From positions 12,445-76,444 of the forward strand of contig DATIWX010000042.1 in assembly GCA_035519135.1 (NCBI GenBank): a stretch of DNA of 64,000 nucleotides. Reading direction: 5' to 3'. Positions 42,764-51,719 of the stretch are shown one piece after another. The DNA is from VBDM01 sp035519135 (lineage in GTDB: Bacteria; Pseudomonadota; Gammaproteobacteria; Burkholderiales; SG8-39). The notes beneath the pieces are model-generated. The model saw only the letters and a list, made by a program, of their open reading frames with translations. It was not told the DNA's origin and made no database searches. Both the position numbers and the translations under genes were made by a program. Each line of letters begins with the position of its first letter. The stretch's first letter is position 1.

Positions 42764-44434
42764 TCAGTCGAGCGCGCCGCCGCGGTACGCGCGCTCGATC
42801 TCCGCGCCGAACCGCTTCTGCACCGTCTCGCGCTTCACCTTCAGCGTCGGCGTGAGCAGCCCGTTGTCCACGGTCCAGGGCTCGCGGCTCGCCACGACCC
42901 GCCGCACGCGGATGTAGCGCGGAAACTCCTTCAGGCGCTCGTTGGCCCGCTGTATCAGGGCCTTCTCGTCGCTCTCCCGGGTCACCGTAACCAGGGTCAG
43001 GAAAGGCCGGCCCTCGCCGACCAGGATGGCCTGCTCGAACGCCGGGTCCCCGAGGATCGCGAACTCGACGTCCTGCGGGGGGAGCTTCTCGCCGTTCGAC
43101 AGCACCAGCACGTCCTTCAGGCGCCCGCGAATGAAGATCCTGCCGTCGCGGATTTCCGCCAGGTCGCCGGTGTGCAGCCAGCCCCCTTCCAGCGACTTCG
43201 CGCTCGCCTCCGGATTGTTCCAGTAGCCCTGCATCACGCTGGGGCCGCTCGCGAGCAGCTCGCCGTTTCCCGCGATCTTGACTTCGACGTTGTCGAGCGG
43301 CGCGCCCACCGATTCCGGGACGTTGTCCTCGGGGTGGTTCACCGATATGACCGGCGACGCTTCGGTCATCCCGTATCCCTGAAGAACCTGCAGTCCGAGC
43401 CCCAGGAACAGCCATGCGATCGACGGGTCGAGCGGAGCTCCGCCCAGTACCGCGAGCCGCAGCCTCCCGCCCAGCCTCGCCAGGACCGGGCCCGCGACCC
43501 TGTCGCGAAGCAGCGCGAGCAGCAGGCGGTCGATGAGCCCGGCTTCGCCGCGCGCCGAGCGCCCTCCGGCGGCCACCACCATGCCGAACAGGCGTTTCTT
43601 CGCCGGGGATTTGGCCAGGGCCTCCTGGACACGCGCGGCGAACTTCTCGAAAACGCGCGGCACGGCGAACATGATCGTGGGGCGCTCGCTCGCGAGATCC
43701 TCGACGAGCTGCGAGACCGAGCGCGCATAGGCGACCTTGGCACCCAGGAAGAGCGGCAGGTAGTAGCCGCCGGTGCGCTCGAACATGTGCGAAAGCGGCA
43801 GCAGCGACAGGAACAGATCGTCGCGGCGCGCCAGGTTCAAACGATCGCACGCACCGACATTGGCGAGGATGTTGCCGTGCGTGAGCATTACGCCTTTGGG
43901 CTTGCCCGAAGTGCCGGATGTGTAGCAAATCGTCGCGAGCGCGCCGTCCTCGAGCGAGGCGATCTCGAAGTCGCCCCCCTGCTTCGGCAGCGCGGTCTCG
44001 ACCGTATCCCCGGCGCTTCCCGAGTCGGCACTCAGGCACAGCACCCGCGGCAGCTTGCCTCCCAGCGCCTCGGATGATCGCGCCAGCGCGGCGGCCATGC
44101 GGCTGCTTTCGGCGACCAGCAGTCGCGCGCCGCTGTTGTGCAGGCACCAGGCGACGTTCTCCGGGTTGTCGTCGGCGTAGAGCGGAACGACGACCAGCCC
44201 CAGACCGAGCGCGGCCTGGTCGGCTGCGACCCAGTGGATGCCGTTCTTCATGCACAGCGCCACCCGGTCGCCGCGCGCCAGGCCTTCGCTTCGCAGGAAC
44301 GCCTGCCAGCGCGCGGCGTAGGCGGCGATCTCGCGCGCCGACACGTCGCGCCAGGCGCCCTCCATGAACTGGCGATAGAGGATGCGATCGGGCGCCGCGA
44401 GTTGTTTCTCGAGAAGGCTGGCGATATTGGTCAT
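42764..44434 (-). CDS. AMP-dependent synthetase / long-chain acyl-CoA ligase
   Basis: A 556-residue adenylate-forming enzyme. The AMP-binding P-loop is LATICYTSGTSGKPKGVMLTHGNIL, the linker motif LQGYGMTEASPVISVN, and the C-terminal hinge is GGWLHTGDLAEIRDGRIFIRGRLKDVLVLSNGEKLPPQDVE. The GRLKD-x-L-V-L-S-x-G-E form is typical of FadD15/long-chain type ligases. The catalytic Lys lies in the C-terminal TLKVKRE stretch. It activates a carboxylic acid, most likely a long-chain fatty acid, to the CoA ester. It diverges from the RlmL-type gene; 68 bp lie between. Confidence 0.9.
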   Translation of the reverse strand: MTNIASLLEKQLAAPDRILYRQFMEGAWRDVSAREIAAYAARWQAFLRSEGLARGDRVALCMKNGIHWVAADQAALGLGLVVVPLYADDNPENVAWCLHNSGARLLVAESSRMAAALARSSEALGGKLPRVLCLSADSGSAGDTVETALPKQGGDFEIASLEDGALATICYTSGTSGKPKGVMLTHGNILANVGACDRLNLARRDDLFLSLLPLSHMFERTGGYYLPLFLGAKVAYARSVSQLVEDLASERPTIMFAVPRVFEKFAARVQEALAKSPAKKRLFGMVVAAGGRSARGEAGLIDRLLLALLRDRVAGPVLARLGGRLRLAVLGGAPLDPSIAWLFLGLGLQVLQGYGMTEASPVISVNHPEDNVPESVGAPLDNVEVKIAGNGELLASGPSVMQGYWNNPEASAKSLEGGWLHTGDLAEIRDGRIFIRGRLKDVLVLSNGEKLPPQDVEFAILGDPAFEQAILVGEGRPFLTLVTVTRESDEKALIQRANERLKEFPRYIRVRRVVASREPWTVDNGLLTPTLKVKRETVQKRFGAEIERAYRGGALD

Positions 44435-44502
44435 GGTGCGGCTGTGTTAGGCTCCCCCTCCCCGCTGGATGACTCCCAGCGTTTCATCATGCTGAATCGG
44501 CC

Positions 44503-45666
44503 GTGACCTCGCAAGCCTTCTTCGCTTCCTGCCCGCGCGGTCTCGAAGCGCTCCTCGCCGAAGAGCTGGGCGCGCTCGGCGCGCGCAAGACAGGGCCGGT
44601 TCCGGGCGGCGTCGCCTTCGAGGGGGACCTCGGCGCCTGCTACCGGGCCAACCTGGAGTCAAGGCTCGCGACGCGCGTCCTCGAGCGGGTGGGACGCTTT
44701 CCCTACCGCGGCGAACGCGACGTCTATGAGGCCGCGCTCGGCGTGAAATGGCCCGAATGGTTCAGCGACAAGCAGAGCATCCGGGTCGACGTGAAAGCGA
44801 TCCGTTCCCCGTTGAAGAGCCTCGACTTCGCGACCTTGACCATCAAGGACGCCGTTTGCGACCGCTTCCGTGCCGACCGGGGCCAGCGCCCCGACGTCGA
44901 CACGCGTTCCCCCGACATCCGAATCCAGGCATTCCTCGACAGGGATACGGTCTCCTTGTACCTCGACACCTCCGGGGAAGCGCTCAACCGGCGCGGCTAC
45001 CGCAGAGACGCGGGCGAGGCACCTCTGAAGGAGAACCTCGCCGCCGGCATCGTGCGGCTCTCGGGCTGGCGGCCCGGCGAGACGCTGCTCGACCCCATGT
45101 GCGGCAGCGGCACCGTCGCCATCGAAGCGGCGATGATGGCGCTCGCGATCCCGCCGGGGCACGCGCGGTCCTTCGGCTTCGAGCGGCTCGCGGGTTTCGA
45201 TCGCCGGCGCTGGAACGAGGTGCGCGAAGCGGCACTCGCCCGCCGCGAGCCCGTCGCGCGGCTACCGATCTTCGCCCGCGACCGCTACGGCGACGAGCTG
45301 AAGAAGGCCCGCGCCAACCTGGAGGCCGCAGGGCTGGCGGACTGCGTCGAGCTCAAGCAGGCCGACATTCTGGACACGGGCGCCCCCGCGGCCGCCGGGG
45401 TGATGATCGCCAACCCGCCCTACGGCGAGCGGCTGGGCGAGGACGCGGCCCTGGCCGAGTTCTACCCGAAGCTCGGGGATACCCTGAAGAAGTACTACGC
45501 GGGCTGGCGCTGTTACATCTTCTCCGGTGACACGCGGCTCCCCAAGCTCATCCGCCTGAGCGCCTCCAGGCGCACGCCGCTCTACAACGGCCCGCTGGAA
45601 TGCCGGCTCTACGAATACCGCATCGTCGCCGGCTCCAACCGGCCGACGGCCGCCGCCAAAACCTAG
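44503..45666 (+). CDS. rlmL: THUMP-domain RNA methyltransferase (RlmL N-terminal-type)
   Basis: 387 residues from a GTG at 44503. The N-terminus SQAFFASCPRGLEALLAEELGALGA and the THUMP region SLDFATLTIKDAVCDRFR precede the Rossmann methyltransferase: LLDPMCGSGTVAIEAAMMAL (SAM site), and IANPPYGERLG, the catalytic NPPY motif. This matches the m2G2445 23S rRNA methyltransferase part of RlmL. The RlmK half found in E. coli is absent, as is usual in betaproteobacteria. Its stop shares CTAG with the convergent DUF2721 stop. Confidence 0.88.
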   Translation: MTSQAFFASCPRGLEALLAEELGALGARKTGPVPGGVAFEGDLGACYRANLESRLATRVLERVGRFPYRGERDVYEAALGVKWPEWFSDKQSIRVDVKAIRSPLKSLDFATLTIKDAVCDRFRADRGQRPDVDTRSPDIRIQAFLDRDTVSLYLDTSGEALNRRGYRRDAGEAPLKENLAAGIVRLSGWRPGETLLDPMCGSGTVAIEAAMMALAIPPGHARSFGFERLAGFDRRRWNEVREAALARREPVARLPIFARDRYGDELKKARANLEAAGLADCVELKQADILDTGAPAAAGVMIANPPYGERLGEDAALAEFYPKLGDTLKKYYAGWRCYIFSGDTRLPKLIRLSASRRTPLYNGPLECRLYEYRIVAGSNRPTAAAKT

Positions 45667-46100
45667 CGCATGCGATCGCGCACGCTGGTCACCGCCAGGA
45701 AGATCTCGCGCAAGAACACCAGCAGCGAGAGGATGAAGGCGAGCATCGCGGCGATGAAGAGCAAACCGATGAACTTGGACAGGTCGATATCGATGAACGC
45801 ATCGACGAAGGCGACCGCGATCAAGAGCCCGACGAAAAGCGCGCACAGGACGGCCAGCACGATCGAGCCGTAGACAAGGCGGACCCTCCGGTCCAGGAGC
45901 CCAAGCTCGGCTCGAACCGCCTTCTGCCCCTCGGGCTGCAGCTGGCGCAGCCTTTCCTCGAGTGTACGGCTGCGGTCCACGGCGCGGCCGAGGCGGATGG
46001 ACAGCACGCCGATAATGGTCCCCACCGCGGTGAGCAGGAACACGGGCGCCACCGCGAGCTGGATGAGCCGCGTGACGTCGATAACGTTGTCGGGATTCAC
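45663..46100 (-). CDS. DUF2721 family membrane protein
   Basis: 145 residues, GTG start. VTRLIQLAVAPVFLLTAVGTIIGVLSIRLGRAVDRSRTLEERL is the DUF2721 N-terminal helix and ELGLLDRRVRLVYGSIVLAVLCALFVGLLIA the second part; three hydrophobic segments are seen. The charged loop RTLEERLRQLQPEGQKAVRAE lies between. The function is unknown. It ends by sharing a CTAG stop with the rlmL gene (45663-45666). Confidence 0.87.
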   Translation of the reverse strand: MNPDNVIDVTRLIQLAVAPVFLLTAVGTIIGVLSIRLGRAVDRSRTLEERLRQLQPEGQKAVRAELGLLDRRVRLVYGSIVLAVLCALFVGLLIAVAFVDAFIDIDLSKFIGLLFIAAMLAFILSLLVFLREIFLAVTSVRDRMR

Positions 46101-46118
46101 TGCGCCCCCGGTCCCGCG

Positions 46119-46442
46119 CTACACCATGGCTTTCCGCAGCAGGTGCTTGAAGTGGTGGATGTGGTTGAGCGCGACCTTCAGCTTGCCGCGGTCTTTCGCC
46201 GCCAGCGCCTCGTCGCGCTTCTTCTGCCATTCGTGGATCTTCGCCTTGGTCGCGGCCTTGTCGATGCCCTTCACCTCGTGGTGAACATGCATGTCGATGC
46301 CGAGCGCCTTGCACAGCGCCACGAGCAGGTGGTCCTTGTTGAGCTGCGTGTAGCCTTTCACCGCCTCGTGCTCGATGCCGGCCGCGATCTCGCGCAGCTC
46401 GGCGAGCGGCTTGGCTTTCAGCTCAGGATAGGTGTGCGCCAT
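46119..46442 (-). CDS. Small basic protein with Rho_N/SAP-like N-terminus
   Basis: 107 residues with a good AGGAGA ribosome site. LKAKPLAELREIAAGI followed by a loop and LNKDHLLVALCKALGID follows the helix-extension-helix pattern of Rho_N/SAP-type nucleic-acid-binding domains. The C-terminal half is Lys/His-rich (KIHEWQKKRDEALAAKDRGKLKVALNHIHHFKHLLRKAMV). A role with RNA or DNA is inferred from this pattern only. It sits between DUF2721 and glutathione peroxidase genes. Confidence 0.6.
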   Translation of the reverse strand: MAHTYPELKAKPLAELREIAAGIEHEAVKGYTQLNKDHLLVALCKALGIDMHVHHEVKGIDKAATKAKIHEWQKKRDEALAAKDRGKLKVALNHIHHFKHLLRKAMV

Positions 46443-46489
46443 GAAATCTCCTCGCTAGTCGTGAATGAAAATTGCGAAGCGGATCGCAG

Positions 46490-46975
46490 TCACTCGGCAA
46501 GCAGCTGCTCGATGTCGCTCGCGATCGCCTCGGGCCTGGTCTGAGGCGCGTAGCGCTTGAACACCTTGCCGTCGCGCCCGAGCAGGAACTTGGTGAAATT
46601 CCACTTGATCGCCTCGATCCCGAGTATCCCGGGCGCCGCTTGCGTCAGCCATTTGTACATCGGATGCGCACCCGAGCCGTTGACCTCGATCTTGTCGAAC
46701 ATCTGGAAAGACACGCCGTAGTTCTTCTGGCAGAACGCTCCGATCTCGGCGGCGTCGCCCGGCTCCTGCGCGCCGAACTGGTTGCAGGGAAAGCCCAGGA
46801 CCTCGAGCCCCCTCGCGCGGTATTTCCGGTTGATCGCTTCCAGGCCTTCGTATTGCGGGGTGAAGCCGCACTCGCTCGCGGTGTTCACCACCAGCACCAC
46901 CTTGCCGCGGTAAGCATCGAGGCCCCTGGTCTCGCCGGCCAGGGTCTTCGCCGAGAAATCATACAGGTCGCTCAT
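46490..46975 (-). CDS. gpx: Glutathione peroxidase (Cys type)
   Basis: A 161-residue thioredoxin-fold peroxidase. The peroxidatic Cys is in VVNTASECGFTPQYEGL (Cys in place of the mammalian selenocysteine), with Gln in LGFPCNQFGAQEPG and Trp in KWNFTKFLLG completing the catalytic set. The Cys in FPCNQF is the likely resolving residue, as in thioredoxin-dependent members. The ATG at 46975 is used; the best -10 (TAAGAT, minus strand) is only 9 nt upstream. It protects against peroxides using glutathione or thioredoxin. Confidence 0.94.
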   Translation of the reverse strand: MSDLYDFSAKTLAGETRGLDAYRGKVVLVVNTASECGFTPQYEGLEAINRKYRARGLEVLGFPCNQFGAQEPGDAAEIGAFCQKNYGVSFQMFDKIEVNGSGAHPMYKWLTQAAPGILGIEAIKWNFTKFLLGRDGKVFKRYAPQTRPEAIASDIEQLLAE

Positions 46976-47066
46976 CGCCCGAGAATCTTACACCGCTTCG
47001 GGACGCCGCCATCTGCGCTTTTCGTACGAGCGGGCTGCAGTCGAAACGGTAGAGCCTGATCACGGG

Positions 47067-47654
47067 TCATTCCTTCGGTTTCTCGTCGATCAGCTTCTCG
47101 AATCGCCGATCCGGAACCAGCCAGATCGCCGCCACGAGTGCGTACAGCGCGCACGCGACCCACCGCTCCCAGAACGCGACGCCGATCGCGACGACATAGA
47201 TGGCGAGCGAGATCTTGCCCTTGAAGTCCGTCCCCAAAGCCTTCGCGAACAAGGAATCCTTGCCGTGCTTCCTGACCAGCACGACGGTCAGAATGGTATA
47301 GGCGCAGGCCGCGCACAGCAGTACCGCCCCGTACGCCGCGACCTGTAGCGGCGCGAAATGCGTTTCGTCCATCCACCCGGTGACGAACGGCACCAACGAC
47401 AGCCAGAACAGCAGGTGCAGGTTCGCCCATAGAATCGCGCCGTTCACCTGGTGCACCGCGTGGAACATGTGGTGGTGGTTGTTCCAGTAGATGCCGACGT
47501 AGATGAAGCTGAGCACGTAGCTCAGGAACACCGGAATCAACGGCACGAGCGCAGCCGGATCGGCGTCGTGCGGGACCTTCAGCTCCAGCACCATGATCGT
47601 GATGATGACGGCGATCACGCCGTCGCTGAATGCTTCCAGCCGTGTCTTGTTCAT
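47067..47654 (-). CDS. TMEM175-like (DUF1211) potassium channel family protein
   Basis: A 195-residue membrane protein. RLEAFSDGVIAVIITIMVLELKVP holds the FSDGVxAI motif that lines the pore in TMEM175 channels, then SYVLSFIYVGIYWNNHHHMFH and LLFWLSLVPFVTGWM, for about six helices. The bacterial family forms tetrameric K+-permeable channels. Only one repeat is present, as in prokaryotic members. The 91-bp gap to gpx holds no gene. Confidence 0.9.
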   Translation of the reverse strand: MNKTRLEAFSDGVIAVIITIMVLELKVPHDADPAALVPLIPVFLSYVLSFIYVGIYWNNHHHMFHAVHQVNGAILWANLHLLFWLSLVPFVTGWMDETHFAPLQVAAYGAVLLCAACAYTILTVVLVRKHGKDSLFAKALGTDFKGKISLAIYVVAIGVAFWERWVACALYALVAAIWLVPDRRFEKLIDEKPKE

Positions 47655-47681
47655 GTCAGTCGCCGGCTTGCGGAAGCAGTC

Positions 47682-48494
47682 CTATCCGGACGGGGACACG
47701 TAATTCTGCCGCAAGTACGCCTCCTCGAACCCGGTGCGGAGAATGTTCCGGTAGGAATGGCTCGGCTTGTCGGGCAAGCGCTCTCCGGTCTCGGTGACCG
47801 CGACCCGCGCCCCGCGCGCCGCCGCTTCCTTGAGACGGCATGCGATCAAAGCGTTTTGCGCCCCGCGGCGCCGGTGCGAGGCCGCGGTTGCGCCCAGGCC
47901 GAGCCAAGCGTGCCTGCCGCTCACGTAGGCCGCTCCGGCTGCGACCGGAACATCGTCCGCGAACGCCATCGCGCAGATCCAGTTCACCCTCCCTGCGAGC
48001 GCCCCGATCCAGGGTGCAACCGCCCGCGGCAGCCCGAATCCCTCGGCGACCACCCGCCCGAACTCGCCGCCGAGCGACGCGCCGATCAGGCGAACCTCCA
48101 GATCCGAGACCACCTGCGGCGTGCCCCCGCATGGACGGCAGAATTTCATCCAGGCGTAGCCTCGCGTGAACCCGCGTCTTTCCAGCCACGCCCCGAGGGT
48201 TGGGGGCTGCGACCGCGGGGCGACCGGCACGACGTAGCTCGGTCCGCGCACCTTCATATGGGCGAGGACTGCATCGAGCTCCGCCTCGGTCGCCGCCCGC
48301 GCGACGCCGAGCCGGACCGCCCGTCGAAACACCGCCGCCGGCTCGATCCCGCGGCAGGTCAGGCACGTTACCGCTCCGAGCTCGTGTGCCTCGATCGCGT
48401 GCGCGGCGCGCACTTCCTCGGGCGCCGCCCGATACAGGTCCACGGCGGCATCGAATTCGATGTTTTCCAGCGCCGAGGAATCGTCGCTACTCAA
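47682..48494 (-). CDS. GNAT family N-acetyltransferase
   Basis: 270 residues. The C-terminal half carries the GNAT core: ICAMAFADDVPVAAGAAYVSGRHAWLGLGATAASHRRRGAQNALI, where HRRRGAQ is the acetyl-CoA loop. The N-terminal half (about 1-130) is a divergent GNAT-like or recognition part, including TCLTCRG and KFCRPCGG cysteine pairs. The substrate is unknown. It overlaps the DUF167 gene by 8 bp, so it is probably co-transcribed with the pilT-pilU-DUF167 run. Confidence 0.75.
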   Translation of the reverse strand: MSSDDSSALENIEFDAAVDLYRAAPEEVRAAHAIEAHELGAVTCLTCRGIEPAAVFRRAVRLGVARAATEAELDAVLAHMKVRGPSYVVPVAPRSQPPTLGAWLERRGFTRGYAWMKFCRPCGGTPQVVSDLEVRLIGASLGGEFGRVVAEGFGLPRAVAPWIGALAGRVNWICAMAFADDVPVAAGAAYVSGRHAWLGLGATAASHRRRGAQNALIACRLKEAAARGARVAVTETGERLPDKPSHSYRNILRTGFEEAYLRQNYVSPSG

Positions 48495-48714
48495 TTTTGA
48501 GCAGCTTCCTGCGACTGGACCCTCCGCTCTTGATGGCGACGGCGCTCCTGCGGCAGCGGAAGTGGCCGGCTACCAAGGCGACAAGCTCCTCGTTGGCTCG
48601 GCCGTCGACAGGAGGTGACTTGAGCCGGGCCACCCATGAGCCGTCGGGTTCTTGCGAAAGCGAGGAAGTCCGGGCGTTGACCTTGACTTTGACCTGCAGG
48701 AACGTCGCCGCCAT
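48487..48714 (-). CDS. DUF167 (YggU) family protein
   Basis: A 75-residue DUF167 protein: LQVKVKVNARTSSLSQEPDGSWVARLKSPPVDGRANEELVALVA and SGGSSRRKLLKI match the YggU fold. The function is unknown. It starts 1 bp after the pilU stop and overlaps the GNAT gene by 8 bp. YggU is often found near yggT and proC, as here. Confidence 0.9.
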   Translation of the reverse strand: MAATFLQVKVKVNARTSSLSQEPDGSWVARLKSPPVDGRANEELVALVAGHFRCRRSAVAIKSGGSSRRKLLKIE

Positions 48715-49851
48715 TCAGACGATGTTCAGGTGCTCGATACCCGCTGTCACATCGCGGTTCTTGGCTTCTTTGGAATGCAGCTTGATCTGCAGGCGCAGGT
48801 CGTTGACCGAATCCGCGTTCCTGAGCGCGTCCTCGTAGCTGATCTTTCCCATCTCGAACAGGTCGAACAGCGCCTGGTCGAAAGTCTGCATGCCGAGCTC
48901 GCGGGACTTCTTCATGATCTCCTTGATCTCGTGCACCTCGCCTTTGAAGATCAGGTCGGAGATGAGCGGGGAGTTGAGCATAATTTCGACTGCGGCGCAG
49001 CGCCCCTTGCCTTCCTTCAGCGGGATCAGGCGCTGGGAGATCATGCCGCGCAGGTTCAACGACAGGTCCATCAGCAGCTGAGCCCGCCGCTCCTCTGGGA
49101 AGAAGTTGATGACGCGGTCCAAGGCCTGGTTGGCGCTGTTCGCGTGCAGCGTCGCCAGGCACAGGTGCCCCGTCTCGGCGAAGGCGATCGCGTGCTCCAT
49201 GGTGTCGCGGTCGCGGATCTCGCCGATGAGGATCACGTCGGGCGCCTGGCGCAGCGTGTTCTTGAGCGCGCTTTCCCAGGACATGGTGTCGACGCCCACC
49301 TCGCGCTGCGTGATCAGACAGCCCTTGTGCGGGTGCGTGAATTCGATCGGGTCCTCGATCGTAATGATGTGGCCCTGCGAGTTCTCGTTGCGGAAGCCGA
49401 CCATTGCGGCGAGCGTGGTCGATTTCCCGGAGCCGGTCGCGCCCACCATGATCACCAGCCCGCGCTTGGTCATGATCACGTCCTTCAGCACGCTCGGCAG
49501 ACCCAGGTCCTCGATCTTCGGGATGGTCGTGGTGATCACCCGCAGCACGATGCCGACGTTCTGCTGCTGCACGAAGGCGTTGACGCGGAAGCGGCCTATG
49601 CCGGCAGGGTTGATGGCGAAATTGCATTCCTTGTTCGCCTCGAACTCGGCCGCCTGCCGGTCGTTCATGATCGAGCGGGCGAGGTCGACGGTGTGAGCCG
49701 GGGTGAGCGGCTGGTTCGAAACCGGCGTCATCTTGCCGTCGATCTTGATCGCCGGCGGGAAGCCGACGGTGATGAAAAGGTCAGAGCCTTTCTTCGTCAG
49801 CATCAGACGAAGCAGGTCGTACATGAACTTGGTTGCCTGTTCGCGTTCCAT
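48715..49851 (-). CDS. pilU: Type IV pilus retraction ATPase PilU
   Basis: A 378-residue secretion-type ATPase. The N-terminal PAS-like domain has LRLMLTKKGSDLFITVGFPPAIKIDGKMTPVSNQPL. Walker A is MVGATGSGKSTTLAAMVG, the Asp box EDPIEFTHPHKGCLITQREVG, the Walker B region PDVILIGEIRDRDTMEHAIAFAETGHL, and the His box LATLHANSANQ. The N-terminal FMYDLLRLML and C-terminal GIEHLNIV fit PilU rather than PilT. It assists PilT-driven pilus retraction. It lies 37 bp after pilT. Confidence 0.93.
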   Translation of the reverse strand: MEREQATKFMYDLLRLMLTKKGSDLFITVGFPPAIKIDGKMTPVSNQPLTPAHTVDLARSIMNDRQAAEFEANKECNFAINPAGIGRFRVNAFVQQQNVGIVLRVITTTIPKIEDLGLPSVLKDVIMTKRGLVIMVGATGSGKSTTLAAMVGFRNENSQGHIITIEDPIEFTHPHKGCLITQREVGVDTMSWESALKNTLRQAPDVILIGEIRDRDTMEHAIAFAETGHLCLATLHANSANQALDRVINFFPEERRAQLLMDLSLNLRGMISQRLIPLKEGKGRCAAVEIMLNSPLISDLIFKGEVHEIKEIMKKSRELGMQTFDQALFDLFEMGKISYEDALRNADSVNDLRLQIKLHSKEAKNRDVTAGIEHLNIV

Positions 49852-49888
49852 GCTGTCCTCTGCGGATAGGTTGATCCAACCCGGGTCT

Positions 49889-50932
49889 TCAACCCGGGAA
49901 ATTGTCCTTGTTGGCGGCCTTGCCGCGCGCCTCGGCGGCCGAGATCACGTTGCGCCTCACCAGCTCCTGCAGGTTCTGGTCGAGAGTCTGCATTCCGACG
50001 TTCTGGCCGGTCTGTATCGCCGAGTACATCTGCGCTATCTTGTTCTCGCGGATCAGGTTGCGGATCGCCGGCGTGCCGATCATGATCTCGTGCGCGGCGA
50101 CGCGCCCGGACCCGTCCTTGGTCTTGCACAGGGTCTGCGAGATCACCGCGCGCAGGGATTCCGAGATCATCGCGCGCACCATCTCCTTCTCCGCTGCCGG
50201 GAACACGTCCACGATGCGGTCGATGGTCTTGGCCGCCGAGCTCGTGTGCAGCGTTCCGAACACCAAGTGGCCCGTCTCCGCGCCGGTCAGGGCAAGACGT
50301 ATCGTTTCGAGGTCGCGCATTTCGCCGACCAGGATCACGTCCGGATCTTCCCGCAGGGCGCTGCGCAGGGCGTTGGAGAACGACAGCGTGTGCGGGCCGA
50401 CCTCGCGCTGGTTGATCAGGCACTTCTTGGACTCGTGCACGAACTCGATCGGGTCCTCGATGGTGAGGATGTGCCCCTGCTCGTTCTCGTTGATGTGATT
50501 GACCATGCCCGCCAATGTCGTCGACTTGCCCGAGCCGGTCGGACCGGTCACGAGCACAATGCCGCGCGGCTGGTCGGCGATCTCGGCGAAGATCTTGGGC
50601 GCCCGGAGCTCCTCGAGCGAGAGGATCTTCGACGGAATGGTCCGCATGACTGCGGCGGCACCGCGGTTCTGCACGAATGCGTTGACGCGAAAGCGCGCCA
50701 GGCCAGGGATCGCGAAGGAGAAGTCGCACTCGAGGTTTTCCTCGTAGTGCTTTCTCTGGCCGTCGTTCATGATGTCGTAGATCATCCCGTGCACGTCCTT
50801 GTGCTCCATCGCGGGCAGGTTGATGCGCCGCACATCGCCGTGCACGCGGATCATGGGAGGGAGTCCCGATGAAAGATGCAGGTCGGAGGCCTTGTTCTTG
50901 ACGACAAAGGCTAGGAGTTCGGAGATATCCAC
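49889..50932 (-). CDS. pilT: Type IV pilus retraction ATPase PilT
   Basis: A 347-residue hexameric retraction motor with GTG start at 50932 (DISELLAFVVKNKASDLHLSSGLPPMIRVHGDVRRINLP). Walker A is LVTGPTGSGKSTTLAGMV, the Asp box EDPIEFVHESKKCLINQREVG, Walker B PDVILVGEMRDLETIRLALTGAETGHL, and the His box FGTLHTSSAAKTID. The C-terminal AIQTGQNVGMQTLDQNLQELV is the PilT helix bundle that carries the AIRNLIRE element. It diverges from yggS. A plus-strand TATAAT at 50935-50940 may serve yggS. Confidence 0.96.
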   Translation of the reverse strand: MDISELLAFVVKNKASDLHLSSGLPPMIRVHGDVRRINLPAMEHKDVHGMIYDIMNDGQRKHYEENLECDFSFAIPGLARFRVNAFVQNRGAAAVMRTIPSKILSLEELRAPKIFAEIADQPRGIVLVTGPTGSGKSTTLAGMVNHINENEQGHILTIEDPIEFVHESKKCLINQREVGPHTLSFSNALRSALREDPDVILVGEMRDLETIRLALTGAETGHLVFGTLHTSSAAKTIDRIVDVFPAAEKEMVRAMISESLRAVISQTLCKTKDGSGRVAAHEIMIGTPAIRNLIRENKIAQMYSAIQTGQNVGMQTLDQNLQELVRRNVISAAEARGKAANKDNFPG

Positions 50933-51032
50933 TCTATAATCCCCCTTGGATTGGGCGGCCGGAGCCCTGGCCTAAGCGAATGAAAGAGCGGGGCTTTTCG
51001 AAGTGCGCCGCGCTTGCATCGCCGCGCTGATT

Positions 51033-51719
51033 ATGTCCTCAATTACAGCGAACTTGCAAGCCGTGAGGCAGCGTATCGAAGCCGCCGCGCGAGCGGCCGG
51101 AAGGCCTGTGGACTCGGTGCGATTGGTCGCGGTCAGCAAGACCTTCGCGTCGGCGGCCGTACGCGAGGCCGCTCAGGCGGGCGAGCGCGATTTCGGCGAG
51201 AACTATGTCACGGAGGGCGTCGACAAGATTCGCGAGCTGCGGGCCCTCGGCCTGACCTGGCACTACATCGGACCGATCCAGAGCAACAAGACGCGGCTGA
51301 TCGCCGAGCATTTCGATTGGGTGCATTCGATCGACCGGGAAAAGATCGCTGCGCGGCTCTCGCAGGCCCGCGGTACGGAACAAACGGAGCTGCAGGTGTG
51401 CATCCAGGTCAATATTTCGGGCGAGGGAAGCAAGAGCGGCGTGCCACCGGAGAACCTCCGGACGCTGGCGCAGCAGGTGTCGCGTCTGCCGCGACTGAAG
51501 CTGCGCGGGCTGATGGCGATTCCCGAGCCGACCTCCGACAAGGGCTTGCAGCGCCGCCGTTTCGCGCAGCTGCGCGCGCTGTGCGACGAGTTGAATCGGG
51601 ACGGGTTCGCGCTGGATACGCTCTCAATGGGCATGTCGGCCGACATGGAGGCGGCGATCGCCGAGGGTGCAACGATGGTGCGCGTGGGTACCGCGATCTT
51701 TGGAGAACGAACGACATGA
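51033..51719 (+). CDS. yggS: YggS/PLPBP family PLP homeostasis protein
   Basis: A 228-residue PLP-binding protein. The Lys for PLP is in VRLVAVSKTFASAAVREAAQAGERDFGENYVTEG, and LTWHYIGPIQSNKTRLIAEHFDWVHSIDREKIA, MAIPEPT and LSMGMSADMEAAIAEGATMVRVGTAIFG complete the family pattern. It binds PLP without catalysis and affects vitamin B6 and amino-acid balance. The ATG at 51033 is used; an earlier GTG at 51003 would add ten non-homologous residues. Its TGA overlaps the proC ATG. Confidence 0.93.
   Translation: MSSITANLQAVRQRIEAAARAAGRPVDSVRLVAVSKTFASAAVREAAQAGERDFGENYVTEGVDKIRELRALGLTWHYIGPIQSNKTRLIAEHFDWVHSIDREKIAARLSQARGTEQTELQVCIQVNISGEGSKSGVPPENLRTLAQQVSRLPRLKLRGLMAIPEPTSDKGLQRRRFAQLRALCDELNRDGFALDTLSMGMSADMEAAIAEGATMVRVGTAIFGERTT

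Noticed and set aside
44503..45666. Truncated RlmL that lost its RlmK half
   Set aside because: The separate, short RlmL-type methyltransferase is the normal form in many betaproteobacteria, so its length is not evidence of damage.
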